NCBI GenBank assembly: GCA_028456385.1
Contig: JALNQF010000284.1
Coordinates: 1 to 53,731 of the forward strand
Length of the DNA: 53,731 bases
Origin: Ophiosphaerella korrae
Lineage: Eukaryota; Ascomycota; Dothideomycetes; Pleosporales; Phaeosphaeriaceae
Direction: 5' to 3'
Both the position numbers and the translations under genes were made by a program. Shown here in pieces: positions 8,893 through 22,221 of this stretch. How positions within the stretch are numbered: the stretch's first letter is position 1; each line of letters opens with the position of its first letter. Under the pieces are notes generated by a model. The model made no database searches, had not been told where the DNA came from, and saw nothing but the letters and a program-made list of their open reading frames with translations.

Positions 8893-11800
8893 CTATCTCT
8901 TCTTTTAAGTAGTCCTTTGTTTATCTATCTTAGAGCTAAAGTTATTAATCTACTTTCTTTATTAATCTATAGTTCTTTATTACTCTCTATAGTTATTTTA
9001 TTTATACGTTATTACTATTTTCTTACTAATCGCGTATTACGTAATAGTATTAAGATATTTCTTTATTCTTGTTATACTTCTCTAAAGTTAAATCCTAAGT
9101 CTCTTCTTTATATTATTTTTATAAATAATAGTAGGGCTTATAAGGTATATATTTATATAAATATACGTAGTTTTTATAACGTATCTAGTGTTTCTCTTTC
9201 TAAGTGTACGTTTATTATACTTATTCTTACGTCTAGGCTTAATAATAATAGGGAGAGCTATTAACTAGACTTAAGAGAAATTACTATCTTAAATTGTAGA
9301 GGCTAAAGCTAAGTATAAGTAGATCTAGGAGCTTGTATAGAGTAAGCTAGTAGAGAATTAAGCTTATTTCTCTTATTTTTATAAGATAAAGGCGCTAAAT
9401 AATAAGAAATTAGCTAAGTAGTTAGTAGCTCTAGAAGCTAAGCTAGACTTAGATAAGGCGTTTAATATTATTGTAGTAGGTCCTATATTAGGCGTTCTTA
9501 CTATCTCTCTATCTAATAGTAATAATATTAGTTCTCTTAGTTTACCTCTTAGTATTCTAAAGAGTTTTAACTTTAGAAGTCTTCTAGTTTCTTAAAGTAG
9601 TTAAGGTTTTCTTCTAGTTTCTATATTTTTTCCTATAGTTGCCTTTTCTCGTCTATACCTATCTATTTTACTAAGTAGTAGTTCTTACTATTATAAAACT
9701 AGTATACTAGGATTTTTTTAACTTCTTATTCTTCTTATTCTTTATACGTATTTACTTTATATACTAGTAGTTCTACGTTTTATAGTACTATCTTAAGTAG
9801 TACTACGTAGAATATTAGGTATATCCTTATTTTGTTTAGTAGCTTTAGTTTAAATATAACTAGCGTAACTTCTTTTTCTACTTAGTATAGTCTTATCTTA
9901 ATATAGTCTAGTTTTAAACTAGGTTGTTTACTTTTAATATTTTTTTATACTAACTATACTTTTTCTCTTTCTTTAAATTAGAGTCCCTCTTTATATTTTT
10001 TATTATAGTACTTAGCTATTTAATTATATAAGAATTCTACGTTTTATCTTAGTTAATTATGTATATCTCTAAGTCTATTAGCAAAGTTTTCTCTTCTTAG
10101 AAACTAAGATATTTTTAATCTTAGTATTCTATATATATTAGGGTTAAATCTATAGTTTGTAAAGAAAAGTAATACTCTTATTACTATATTCTTTATACTA
10201 TTATATGCTAACTATGCTATAAGTAGTAGCTATACCTAATTGTTCTAGTTATAGTTAAGGTAGTATCTTAAGTACTATTCTACTATTTAATTTATTTATT
10301 CTAATTATCTATTTATTTATAGATAATATACTATAGACGTTGTATATTTAATTCCTAATTACGCTATTATTATTCTCTATAGTTTTAATATAAATTATAC
10401 GTCTCTATCTATAATAATTTTATCTAGTAGTCTATATTAACTAATTATAGTTTCTAGAATCTAGTATATAGTAACTTCTATCTTACTTTTCTCTTTATAT
10501 AGTCTAAAGTATAAGTACTTTATAAGTTTATCTACTATTATTAAGATTCTATTATACTTAACTCCTAATATTAGGTCTCTAGACTTAGGTAACTTTGTAA
10601 TAAAGTTTATTGTAATAACTTCCTATAGTTATTCTAGTACTTCTACTAGTTATAGTATCCTATATAGTGTATATCTACTATACTTATTCTTTTAGTATTC
10701 TATATAGTCTCTTAGTATTTCTATTACTAGTTATCTTACTTTTAGGATATAGTAGTCTTATAGTATTCTATCTAATATTTTTTTAATACCTTAGTAACTA
10801 TATACTAGTAGTTTATAGAATTACTATATAAATTCTCTCTAGATCTCTTTTAGAATATATATTCTTTTATAAGCTTATATAAGTCTTTTTTAGATTTCTA
10901 GTTTCTTTATTTCTTTAGATATTTCTTGCGTTACTTTCTAAATCTATTTATTTAGCTCGCTACTCTTTCTTTTAAGTATTGTAGCTATTTTAGGTATATT
11001 TAGGACTAAATATCCTTCTTTGTTTTTAACTAGAACTATACTAGTTACGCTTACTTCTTTCTATAAGTCTTGTCTTCTACTTAAAGCGTTTATAAATTAG
11101 TTATCTTTCTCTTTTGTATATATAATTTCTAAGTTAAATATTAATAAGAATTCTTACTATCTTATATAGTATTGTAATAGTTCTTTATTTATTATAAATC
11201 TTATAAGATTCTTGTAGTCTATATAGACTTTTATTTAGTATTTTACTCTCTATAAGTATACTCTCTATTATTTAAATACTTTATAGATTACTAGTATCTC
11301 TTTATTATAGATTAGGTAGTTAAGCTCTACTAGCTTTATTTTCTTAGAGAAGTATTTAACTAAGTATTCCTTTTTAGTCTCTAGGTCTTCCTATATTAGT
11401 GCTATTCTATAGACTAAATTAGATGCGTCTATTTTTACTATTACTAGTAGGTCTAGGTTATATATTCTAATAACTAGGTTTTCTATAAACTTTTTCTTAA
11501 TTTTATTAAATACTTTGTTATATTTCTTAGTCTATTTAAATAGCGTATCTTTCTTTATAAGTCTTGTTATTAGTTTTATATCTTTAGACTATCTTACTAT
11601 TAATTTTCTACAAAAGTTTACTAGTATATAGAATTATTATACCTCTTTTAGGTTCCTTAGTGTTAGCTATTTGTTAATTAACTTAATCTTTTTTAGGTTA
11701 ATCTTAATTTTTCCTAGTTCTATAATAAACCTTAGGAAATCTATTTTTTTTATATAGAACTCGCATTTTCTTATTTTAAGAAATAGTTTATTTTCTACTA

Positions 11801-13895
11801 GTTTTTCTAGTACTTTATATATATATTGTACGGGCTCTTCTTCTATTTCTAAGAATATAAGGATGTTATCTAAGTATATAAACGCGAATACGTCTAAGTA
11901 CTCTCTTAGTACTATGTTAATTCTTTCTTAAAATATAGCTAGTGCGTTTATTAGTCTAAAAGGTATAACTAAGTACTTGTATAGTCTCTATTATATTTAG
12001 AATACTATTTTCTATTTATTACCTTTTTTAATTCTAATCTAATAGTAAGCGTTCTAGATATCTAACTTCGTAAAGATTGTTACTCTTTATAGTTTATCTT
12101 GTATTGCGTCTATCTATAGTAAGAGGTATTAATTCTTGCTTATAACTATATTAGTTTTCCTAAAATCTACGCAAAGCCTTTTATTACTTATCCCTTTCTT
12201 ATCTATAAAAATAAGTCTATATACTACTAAGGACTTAGATTCTTATATCTATCCTTTTTTTATTACATTTTAAATAAATATTTATTTAATTTATAACTCT
12301 TCTTCTATTTTTTAGTAGACTAAGCTCTACCCTACGTTTTTCCCTTCTTCTATTTCTATTGCTAAGTCCTATAGCTAATATTTTAGAAGGTAATCTTTAG
12401 GCTCTATAAGCTATTCTTTCTATTTTTTATATTCTTTTAGGAATTCTTATTTGTATATACTTATATTAGCCTTTAATATATCTATTTTGTAGTAAGCTAT
12501 TTTATAGTAGCTAATTTCTCCTATTCTTTAATTAATATATAGGTTAGTTATCTATAACTATAGTATACCTAGTATTATATCTTATTTATTATTAATTGTT
12601 GTTATATCTATAACTATATTTCTAATTATTATCCCTTCTAATTTAAGTATAGAGAGAACTATCTTAAATCTAATTAGTTTATAGAATAGTTTTCCTTTAA
12701 TTATACTTAGTTATTAGGAGTACCTCTTTATAGTATACTTTATTCCTTATATTTTTACAAACTTCTTTAATCTAAAGTTCCTTGTAGCTTTACTATTAAT
12801 TATTAATTATACTTTCTTTTCTTAGTATATTTTTATTTTCGTAATATGTAGGCCTTTTATACCTTCTAGCTTTTCTTACTTTAGTATTTTTATAAATTAT
12901 CTATCTTTCTAGAGCTATAGCTCTATTCTAAGTTTATATTCCTTATATTTTAGATATTTATTGTACGTATATTTATACTATAGTCCTCCTTAGATATATT
13001 TCTTAGATAGTTTTAGTCTAGGCCTTACTACTAGGTATCTATCTTCTAGGATTGTTTCCTATCTTTAGATATCTTCTACTAGGATTACTCTTATATAGTT
13101 ATAGCTTCTTCTTCTTATAAGCTATACCTTATTATTTACTTTTAGGTTCTTATATATTATATAATTCTTATCTTAGTATAATATCTATAATACTTTAAAG
13201 TGTACTAGATGTTTTAGATCTATTATCTTATTATCTCCTTCTTAGTATTTGTCTTTTCTAGGCGTATCTATTATTAGGATATAGTACACTACTAGTACTT
13301 TTAGTATATAGGCTTTATTAATCTCTTATATTTTTTTTATAAGGTATTACTATTCTTCTTATATAAGTATTCTTCTTACTATAACTATATATTACTTTAT
13401 CTATTCTTAGAATAGTGTAAATTTTATTTCTCTAGAATTACGTTCTTTCTATTCTTTATACGCTTCCTCTATATTTATAACTATTAAATATATCTAAATA
13501 AACTTCTATTCTTTATTTTATTCTTTTATATCTATTATTGTATAGCTATTATAGCTATATATATTTAGCTAGGTATACTCTATACCTCTTATACTAGTCT
13601 ATTTCTCGCTTTCTTATAGTCTTTTAGAGGAAGCTGTAGTAGTCTCTTTATCTAGTACTAGTCTTTTAGCTTAGATTAATAGAGTTTAAGGCTCTTTCCT
13701 TTCTAAGTCTTCTATTAGTAGGTCTATTATATATACTATTTCTTCTAGCTATACTTTTATTCTTTCTTTTATTTCTACTACTCTATTTCTTAGTTATAAG
13801 AAGTATCTTACTCCTTCCTTACTAGAGTAGTATATATAGTAGTCGTCTTTATAATAAAAGGTCTAATAGAGTATTATATATTATAGTTTTTTACT
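8893..13895 (-). pseudogene. Gypsy-B gag-pol, 3' part (protease to C-terminal extension)
   Basis: Minus-strand reading continues from the gag fragment at 21042-22159 after removal of Gypsy-A. Landmarks in order are: protease motif near 12784-12812, RT with YLDN in place of YxDD near 11864-11877, RNase H DAS motif near 11421-11440, integrase catalytic segments near 10597-10620, 10396-10420 and 10300-10340, and chromodomain near 9570-9740. A conserved extension (9570-8893) follows, ending close to the 3' LTR with NKELQINKESRLITLALRQ, which matches Gypsy-A. It is RIP-inactivated throughout. Confidence 0.8.
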
Positions 13896-13900
13896 CCTAG

Positions 13901-14396
13901 TATTATAGTAGTAACAAGAGAAAACTAATTTAAACTAATTAGCCCTACTATAGATAATAACGACGCATATAATTTATAGAGAAATAAATTAGATTAAGAA
14001 ACTAACTATAATAGAGACACGTAATAAATTCGCGATTCGCAATCTTAGCAAATACAAAGCACGAAGCTAAGCACGTAATAAATTCGCAATTCGCAATCTT
14101 AGTAAACACAAAGTACAAAGCTAAGCACGTAATAAATTCGCGATTTACGATCTTAGTAAATACAAAGCACGAAGCTAGCTAAGAAGTATAAGTATATAGT
14201 TAGTAGGATACATATTATTAGGATAGTATTAGTAATTTAATCCTTTAACTATAGAACGCTAATACAAGATAGTTGTAAAACATCCTTTATTATTTATAAG
14301 TTATTATAGATTATAACCTAAGCCTTTACTATTAACTTACAATCTACTAACACCCCTTAGGTACTAGGAAGTCGACCCTAGTAACAACTTATTACA
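13901..14396 (+). repeat. 5' LTR of Gypsy-A (496 bp)
   Basis: Starts TATTATAGTAGTAACAAGAG and ends AACAACTTATTACA. It holds three tandem 54-bp units from about 14018 to 14179 (each starting near CACGTAATAAATTCGC). The differences from the 3' LTR are mostly RIP-type transitions. Confidence 0.92.
14018..14179 (+). repeat. Three 54-bp tandem units in the LTR
   Basis: Each unit begins CACGTAATAAATTCG and ends near CACGAAGCTAAG. Unit number varies among related LTRs: three here, two in the 3' LTR of Gypsy-C and in Gypsy-G/M, one in the 5' LTR of Gypsy-C. The location in U3/R suggests a promoter or enhancer repeat (inference). Confidence 0.8.
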
Positions 14397-17300
14397 CCTT
14401 ACCAATTTAGTTATTGCGAGAAGCAAAGTATAAGTAGCGTATAGTCTAGCTAATATAATAGTAGAAAGTTTAACTAAAATAAGTAAAGCCCCTAAGAGTA
14501 GTTATAAGTCTAATAGTACTATATAAGAAACAATTAAGAACTAAATTAACAACCTAATCTTAGATAAAGAAGATATAAAAATAGTAATTAATACTTTAGA
14601 AACGTAGAACAAAGAACTACAAGACTACGTAAAGTAGAACAAGGTATAGATTAAGGCGATTATAGAAGGCTAGAACTAGATAGAACTAATTACGCAACGC
14701 CTAGTAATAAGTACAACAAAGAAACTACTAAAGATACCTATCCTCAAGAAGTTTAACAAAACAAGGGAGAAACTAAGACCCTTTATAGCCTTAGTATAAC
14801 TCTAGATAGATATACAAGTACTATACTTCGATATAGAAGAAAAGAAGGTAATATACATTAAGTTACACCTTAAAGAAGACGCAATAAGATAGTATAAACC
14901 TTACTAGATAGATTACACGATATATTCTCTAATAACCTAGAAAGATAAAACTAGAGCTATTTTTAGAAGTTACAAGTACTTTACTAAATAAATAAAAGTA
15001 GTATTTAGAGATATAGACGTTACCTAACAAGCTAAAGAGTAGCTAGAAAAGCTTATACAAAGTTAGAGTATTCCTAAGTACGTATTATAGTTTAAGTAAC
15101 TATCGCAAAATATAGAATAGAATAAGTTAGCTTTAATATTACAATTTAAGCAAGAACTTAACTCTAAAATTTAATACAAGATAATCTATATAGAGAAACT
15201 AAGGACGCTAGAAGCTCTAAAATAATAGGTAATACAAATTAACAACGATCTTCGAGAATAGAAGAAGAATAAGTATAGAGGTTACACCTAGAACTACAAC
15301 AAGGGAGACCCTATAGTCCTTAATATTAACAAGAATAGAAAGAAAAAGAGAAATAAAGACTTTACGTACTTTAACTATAGCAAGCTAGGCTACTACGTAA
15401 AAGACTACTAATTAAAAAAGAAGAAAGATATAGTATATTATAAATATAGGAAACTAAGACACTTTATAAAGGACTACAAGAGTAAAGACCTAAAGAAAGA
15501 AATATAGTTAAAAATAACTAAAAAGAAAAAAGAAGTACTATAAGTATAGGCTAAACCTTAAAAGAAGGTAGCTAGGAGTAAAGAAGTATAACACGTAATA
15601 CTCTACTAGACCTTTTATTATAATAATAACTACTATATACATCTTTCTAGTAAATAAAGAGTAGTATAGTTCCTATAGAAATAAAGATATAGAGTAGCTA
15701 TAATAAAAGAGAGAATAAAAGCTTAGCTAGAAAAAATAGCTTAAGTAATAGACTTACTAGTAGAAGATCTAGAAGGAGAAGAGCCCCTAGTACTATTAAT
15801 CTAGGCCGAAGGACTAGCACTAGATAAAGAGACTACTACAACTACCTCTAAAAGACTAAGAGGAAGTAAGAGATAAGTTAGTATAAGAGGAATAGAGTAT
15901 ACCTAGCTAACAATATATAGTTATAATAGCTATACAACTATAGATATAGAGGAACAAAATAAAGAATAGAAGTTCGTTTAAAAATACTTACTAGTTATAA
16001 GTATAGAGGAAGTGTACAAAGACTAAAAAGAACGCAATCCTAAAAAAATAAAGTTTATACTATTTTAAGAATAGATAAAGTAATATATAGTTATAGTAAG
16101 AAGAATACCTATATAGAAAGAATAGGAATACCTTACAAGAAAGACGTAATAGATTAACAAAGCCTATACACCTAAAGTACTAGTAGTATACTATATCTTA
16201 ATAATAAATACACCTAGCAGAGATAATTACTAAGAAGGGGATAACAAGATAATAGATCTAAAACATCTAGCACACTTTAAAGTATTATAGATATTATACC
16301 TAGATAAGAATTATATTACATATAGGAACCCTAAAGTAAATAATAATGTATAGCCTATAAAGAGAAGAGGCTATAACTACACAAGAGTAATTATAGTAGA
16401 AAACATCTAAGGATAGGAAATAATCCTAGAAGATAGATATATAGTAGTAAGACCTAGCCTAAAACTATCTAAAAAATGTATCTAAAGAAGACTATAGTAT
16501 AAATGCACGTATAATAAGTATCTAAAATATAAAGAATATAAACTTAAAGTAGGCCTATAGCTCTAAAAAGATAGATAATTTACAAAGTTACCTAAACAAG
16601 AAAAACTAGAAGGTATAAGAGGCCTATATATTACAAAAACAAGTATATACTAAAGAAAGAAAGTATAATTAATAATTAATAGTAGAGCTATAAAAAACTT
16701 TATATTAAAGAAATTTATAGAAATACAAGGAATAAAGTATATAATAAAAAAATACCCTTAACAACTAAGTATAATTAAAGGAAAACTATTTTAAGAACTA
16801 ATACAGTTCGAGATAGTACCTTTAACACTAAGGTTAGAAGGACTAGAAATTAAGAATATAGTTATAGATATAACAATAATTAATAATAAACAAGATATAA
16901 TATTAAGAATACTATAGTTATAGATAACTAACCTATATATTAATTAGAGAATAAAGAAGATTAACTACTATAGAATAGACACGTTAAAGGCCTACAAGAA
17001 TACCTACAAGGGAGAATTCCTAGAAGAATATAAGAAATAGGAAGAACAACTTATAGAACCTAAAGATTACCTTCTAGAATATTAACTATAGGACTTAGTA
17101 ATAGAAATAAAAGAAGGAAAAGACGTAAAGTAGAGCCTAGTCTACTAGAAAATAGAAGAAGAATTAAAAATTAAATAAGCATTTATTTAAAACGCAATAA
17201 AAAAGAGATAGATAAAAGAATCTAAATCCTTAGTAGCTTATAGACTTATCTTTATAGATAAAAAGAGAATAAGTAATAAAAGACTTTATATAGACTTTAG

Positions 17301-19734
17301 AAAAACTAATATAGTTATAAATAAGAACTAATACCCCTTACTAAAAATAGATATAATACAAGATAAGCTATAGAAAGTAATATTCTTTACAAAGTTAGAT
17401 ATCTAGAACGCCTACTACTAAATTAGAATTAAAAAAAGCAATAAATAGAAAATAGTATTTAGAATACAATAAAGATTATATAAATATTTAGTTATACTGT
17501 TTAGCTTAATAAATACACTAGTAGTATTCTAAGAGAAGATTAATATAGTACTAAGAGAGTACTTAGATATATTTATATTTATATACTTAGACAATATCCT
17601 TATATTCTTAGAAATAGAAGAAGAACACGTACAATATATATATAAAGTACTAGAAAAACTAGTAAAAGCTAAAATATTTCTTAAAATAAGAAAATACAAG
17701 TTCTATATAAAAGAAATAGATTTCCTAAGGTTTATTATAGAACTAGGAAAAATTAAGATTAATCTAAGAAAGATTAAGTTAATTAACAAATAGCTAACAC
17801 TAAGAAACCTAAAAGAAGTACAATAATTTTATAGGCTAGCTAACTTTTGTAGAAAGTTAATAGTAGGATAGTTTAAAGATATAGAACTAATAATAAGACT
17901 TATAAAAAAAGACGTACTATTTAAATAGATAAAAGAATGCGATAAGGTATTTAAGAAGATTAAGAAGAAGTTTATAGAAAATCTAGTTATTAGAATATAT
18001 AACCTAGACCTACTAGTAATAGTAAAGACAGACGCATCTAACTTAGTCTATAGAATAGCACTAATATAAGAAGACCTAGAGACTAAAAAGGAATACTTAG
18101 TTAAATACTTCTCTAAGAAGATAAAGATAGTAGAACTTAATTACCTAATCTATAATAAAGAGATACTAGCAATCTATAAAGTATTTAAATAATAGAGAGT
18201 ATACCTACAAGGAGTAAAATATTAGATAAAAGTCTATATAGACTACAAGAATCTTATAGGATTTATAATAAACAAGGAATTATTATAACGCTATATAAGA
18301 TAGTAAGAGTACTTATTAATATTTAATATAGAAATTATATATACAAAAGGGAAAGACAACTAGTTTATAGACGCACTTAGTAGAAGACTAGACTTATAAG
18401 AAGAAGTAAGCGCTACTAGTATAGTCTTAGTTAAGAACAAAGAAGGACACTTAGTCCTAAATATACCTAAGATAGCTACAACACTTAAAAAAAGAAGTAA
18501 CGAGTTAGATAAATAGATTTAGAAGATAACGCAAGAAGCATCTAAAGAAATAGAGAAACTAGAAATCTAAGAAGGATTAGTATAAGCTTATAGAAGAATA
18601 TATATTCTAAAAAGAATCTAGAGAGAATTTATACAATAATACTACAAATTACTAGCATATAGTTACTAAGGTATTAAGAAAATATTAGATAGACTACTAC
18701 AAGACTATTATATTCTAAAAGCAAGATAATTAGTAATAAAGGTACTACAAGACTATATAGAATACTAAAGGAATAAATATAGTAGATACGTACTATATAG
18801 AATACTACAACTAGTAGAAGTACTAGAATAACTATAGGGAGTTATTACAATAGACTTTATTATAAAGTTACTAAAGTCTAAAGACCTAATATTAGGGGTT
18901 AAGTATAATAGAATCTTAATAATAGTAGATAAGCTTATAAAGTATTTATACTTTAGACTATATAAAGAGAAAAGTAGGATAGAAGTTGCTGTATACTAAG
19001 TTCTAGGAACTATAATTAGCTAATATAGACTACTAGATAAGATTATTATAGATAGAGATGTACGATTTATATTAAAACTATAAAGAATAATAATAGCGTA
19101 ATTAAGAATACAATACGTAATATCTACAGCATATTATCTATAGATAGATAGATAGTTAGAATAAATAAATTAGACAGTAGAATAATATCTAAGATGCTAC
19201 CTTAACTACAACTAGAATAATTAGGTATAGTTACTACCTATAGCACAGCTAGTATACAATAGCGTAAAGAATATAGTAATAAGAGTATTACTATTCTTTG
19301 CAAACTATAGATTTAAGCCTAATACGTACTAAATACTAAGAAATTAGATATCCTAGTCCCTAAGAAGAGAAAACTTCGCTAACAGACTTAAAGACATATA
19401 TAATTAACTAAGACAAGATATAAAATTCTTATATAATTAGATAGTAAAGTACTATAACAAGAAATATAAAGAAGAACCTTAATTTAGAAAGGAAGAAAAA
19501 GTATAGTTAGTATAAAAGAATATTAAGAGTAAACAACTAAGTTTAAAATTAGACTACGTTAAAATAAGACTATACAAAGTAGAGAAAGAAGTTACACGAG
19601 TTATATTTAAATTAAAGCTACTAAATAAGATAAAGATACACCTAACATTCTATATAGCTCTACTAGAAAAAGCACTACAAGAAGTAGAACTACTAGTGTA
19701 CGAAGTAGATACGTATAGAGAATAGGAAGAATAA

Positions 19735-19886
19735 GAAGTTAAGAAAATCCTAGTATACTAGTTCTACAATAGTAGAAACTACTACATAGTAGAATAGATA
19801 GGAATAGACAAGAAAAGATAACTATAAGAAAAAACATAGAAACTAGAAGATAATCTTAATTACCCTAAGAAACTAGAGGACTTCTA
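19735..19886 (+). other. Chromodomain of Gypsy-A
   Basis: About 50 residues: EVKKILVYQFYN, then NYYIVEQIG, then QKLEDNLNYPKKLEDF. The spacing fits the chromodomain pattern (EVEKIL...YLVKW..., WE.ENL...) with the first aromatic and the Trp-Glu region altered by mutation. The matching segment of Gypsy-C at about 25610-25770 reads EVKKILVY then YYLVK. This places the family among the chromoviruses. Confidence 0.75.
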
Positions 19887-20540
19887 AAGTTAAAACCTTC
19901 TAGAGCGCCTTATAGTAAACTAAGAAAATTAGTACTACTAGTACTAAATAGAGAAGTGTTAAGAACACTTAATACAACAAGAGCTAGAGTAGCCTAGACT
20001 ATATCCTTAAAGTCTATCTTAGCCTCTAAGGCACAAGACTATTTAGACAATTTAGCGTTATTATAAGCCTTTATCTTATAAAGACGCTTAATATAAGAAT
20101 AAAGATCTACTAGCTTATAAAGAGTTAGCTTATACTTAGCCTTAGCCTCTATAAGCTATAATAATAGTATCTCTTAAGCCTAGTTAATAGCTCGCCCTAT
20201 ATAATTTAGCAAGAAGAGACTATATAGAAATTAAACACCTATACTCTATAAGAGAAACACTAGATAGTATATACTTGTACTTAATATTAGCTAAGATACA
20301 CTTATTATAGTATTTACTATCTTTTAAAGATATAAGATAAGTAAGTTTTAATTAAGTATAATAGGCACAAGGAAATATTTTAACCCTATTACAAGTAATA
20401 TAAGCAACAAGGAGAAGCTTATTACAATTAGAACGTAAAGATATAGAGAATAATAAAGAATTAGAAATAAACGAAGAAACTAGACTAATAACCTTAGGCC
20501 TAGGATAGAGAAACAAGAACCTATCTAAAGAGGGGAATAG
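19887..20540 (+). other. Post-chromodomain extension of pol
   Basis: The pol frame stays readable for about 215 codons after the chromodomain, with only TAA/TAG stops at apparent Gln positions. Blocks conserved with Gypsy-B are IRETLDS, GNILTLL, NKELEINEETRLITLGL and LSKEGN. The frame continues into the first ~110 bp of the 3' LTR (TRENQFKLISPAIDNNN), where C and G keep similar residues. The function is unknown. Mirror-image open frames on the other strand are shadows of this block. Confidence 0.6.
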
Positions 20541-21036
20541 TATTATAGTAGTAACAAGAGAAAACCAATTTAAACTAATTAGCCCCGCTATAGATAATAA
20601 CAACGTATATAATTTATAGAGAAACAAATTAGATTAGGAAACTAACTACAATAAGGACACGTAATAAATTTGTAATTTACAATCTTAGCAAACACAAAGC
20701 ACGAAGCCAAGTACGTAATAAATTCGCGATTCGTAATCTTAGTAAATACAAAGCATAAAGCTAAGCACGTAATAAATTCGCAATTTATAATCTTAGCAAA
20801 CACAAAGCACAAACCTAGCTAAGAAGTATAGGTATATAGTTAGTAGGATACATATTATTAGGATAGTATTAGTAATTTAATCCTTTAACTACAGAACGCT
20901 AATACAAGATAGTTACGAAATATCCTTTATTATTTATAAGTTATTGTAGATTACAACCTAAGCCTTTACTATTAACTTACAATCTACTAATACCCCTTAG
21001 GCACTAGGAAGTCGACCCTAGTAACGACCTATTACA
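20541..21036 (+). repeat. 3' LTR of Gypsy-A (496 bp)
   Basis: Same length as the 5' LTR, with three 54-bp units at about 20658-20819. Target duplication CCTAG follows at 21037-21041. Confidence 0.92.
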
Positions 21037-21041
21037 CCTAG

Positions 21042-22159
21042 CTACCTTTTCTTAAGGTTTAGCCTATACTTATAGTACTTCCTTTTTCTTAGTTATTTTT
21101 AACTAAGTTTCCTTATCTTTCTTGTAGTTTTTGCTTTTATAGTCTTTTATAAAGTATCCTAGTTTTCTATATTTATAATATACTATATCCTTTTTTTTCT
21201 ATAAATAGTAATCTTTTATATAGTAGCCTTTCTTACTATAGTTAAAGTACGTAAAGTCTTTGTTCTTTTTCTTCTTATCTTTATTTACGTTAAGGATTAT
21301 TAGGTCTCTAATATCCTAGTTTCTAGATTAGCTACTATACTTATTCTTTTTCTATTCTTAGAGATTGTTGTTAATTTATATTACCTATTACTTTAGAGCT
21401 TCTAGTATTTTAGGTTTTTCTATATAGATTATCTTGTATTAGATTTTTTTATTTAATTCTTATTTAAATCGTAATATTAATATAGATTTATTCTACTCTA
21501 TATTTTATAATAGTTATTTAAACTACAATATATACTTAGGTATACTTTTTTATTGTATAAGTCTTTTAAGTTTTTCTTTAGCTTATTAGGTAATATCTAT
21601 ATCCCTAAATACTACTCTTATTCGCCTAGTAAAGTATTTATAACTTCTAAAAATAGCTCTAGTTTTATCCTTCTAGTGTATTAGAACGTGCGTTGTATAG
21701 TCTATCTAGTAAGGTTTAAACTATCTTATTATATCCTTCTCGAGGTATATTCTAATATAGATTACTTTCTTTTCTTCTATATTAAAGTGTAGTACCTATA
21801 TATCTATCTAGAGTTGTACTAATACTATAAAGGGTCTTAGTTCTTTCTATATTCTATTAAATTTTCTAAGAATAGGTATCTTAGGTAGTTTCTTTGTTGT
21901 ACTTGTTTTTAGTTATTAAGTAATTAGTTCTATTTAATTCTAACCTTCTATAATAGCTGTAATTTATACCTTATTCTACTTTATATAGTCTTAGAGTTCC
22001 TTATTCTATATTTTTAAGGCTTTAATTACTATCTTTATATCTTCTTTATTATCTATTAGTTTATTAATACAATCTTTAATTATTTCCTATATAGTACTAT
22101 CTAATTTATAGCTACCCCTAGGGGCTTTACTTATTATTTATTTTGTTAAACTTTCTACT
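21042..22159 (-). pseudogene. Gypsy-B gag, N-terminal part
   Basis: Minus-strand reading starts with the VESLTK-type block near 22159 and runs through gag to two zinc knuckles near 21230-21120 with Cys-to-Tyr changes. Gypsy-A is inserted at the CCTAG at 21037-21041. The rest of the polyprotein continues at 13895 and downward. Confidence 0.8.
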
Positions 22160-22221
22160 ATTATATTAGCTAGACTATACGCTACTTACGCTTTACTTCT
22201 TTAATAAATAAATTAGTAAGG

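Larger units (their letters stand above)
14458..20540 (+). pseudogene. Gypsy-A gag-pol polyprotein, RIP-inactivated
   Basis: One frame runs from about 14458 (probable ATG now ATA) to the 3' LTR, roughly 2,000 codons, with Gln codons turned into stops. Gag: a coiled N-terminal region, then two zinc knuckles (15361-15411 and about 15430-15480) whose Cys codons are now Tyr. Protease motif at about 16672-16704 reads INSRA. RT: TKLDI at about 17392-17403 and YLDN in place of YxDD at 17584-17595. RNase H: TDAS at 18028-18039. Integrase: VITIDFI at 18841-18861, IIIDRDVRF at about 19042-19068, QTDRQLEQIN at about 19138-19167, which gives the D,D35E layout. Chromodomain: about 19735-19886 (KKILVYQFYN, then YYIVEQ). 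A further ~215 residues follow. The known role of such elements is to copy themselves through RNA, with the chromodomain guiding integration to modified chromatin. Gag and pol share one frame here, so no frameshift is needed. Confidence 0.9.
13901..21036 (+). mobile_element. Gypsy-A, complete chromovirus-type LTR retrotransposon (7136 bp)
   Basis: LTRs of 496 bp at 13901-14396 and 20541-21036 flank a single gag-pol frame. The target duplication CCTAG lies at 13896-13900 and 21037-21041. A polypurine-like stretch, AAAGAGGGGAATAG, precedes the 3' LTR. It is inserted in gag of Gypsy-B just after the zinc knuckles. It is the only copy of its family here with no later insertion, and so the best reference for the family. 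It carries point mutations, but I found no net frameshift between gag and the C-terminal extension. Confidence 0.95.

Noticed and set aside
8917..9264. 115-codon open frame on the plus strand inside Gypsy-B
   Set aside because: At first it looked like a conserved antisense gene, because the same frame appears opposite Gypsy-A and G. It is the mirror of the sense pol extension, whose frame is conserved and continuous with the chromodomain. TG depletion removes TGA stops on both strands, which opens shadow frames.
14018..14179. CRISPR-like regularly spaced repeats
   Set aside because: The units are directly tandem with no unique spacers, lie inside LTRs and vary with LTR subfamily. The genome is eukaryotic.
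20352..20627. 91-codon open frame on the minus strand in Gypsy-A
   Set aside because: Same antisense shadow as above. It also runs from the 3' LTR into the body, so it has no independent promoter or start.
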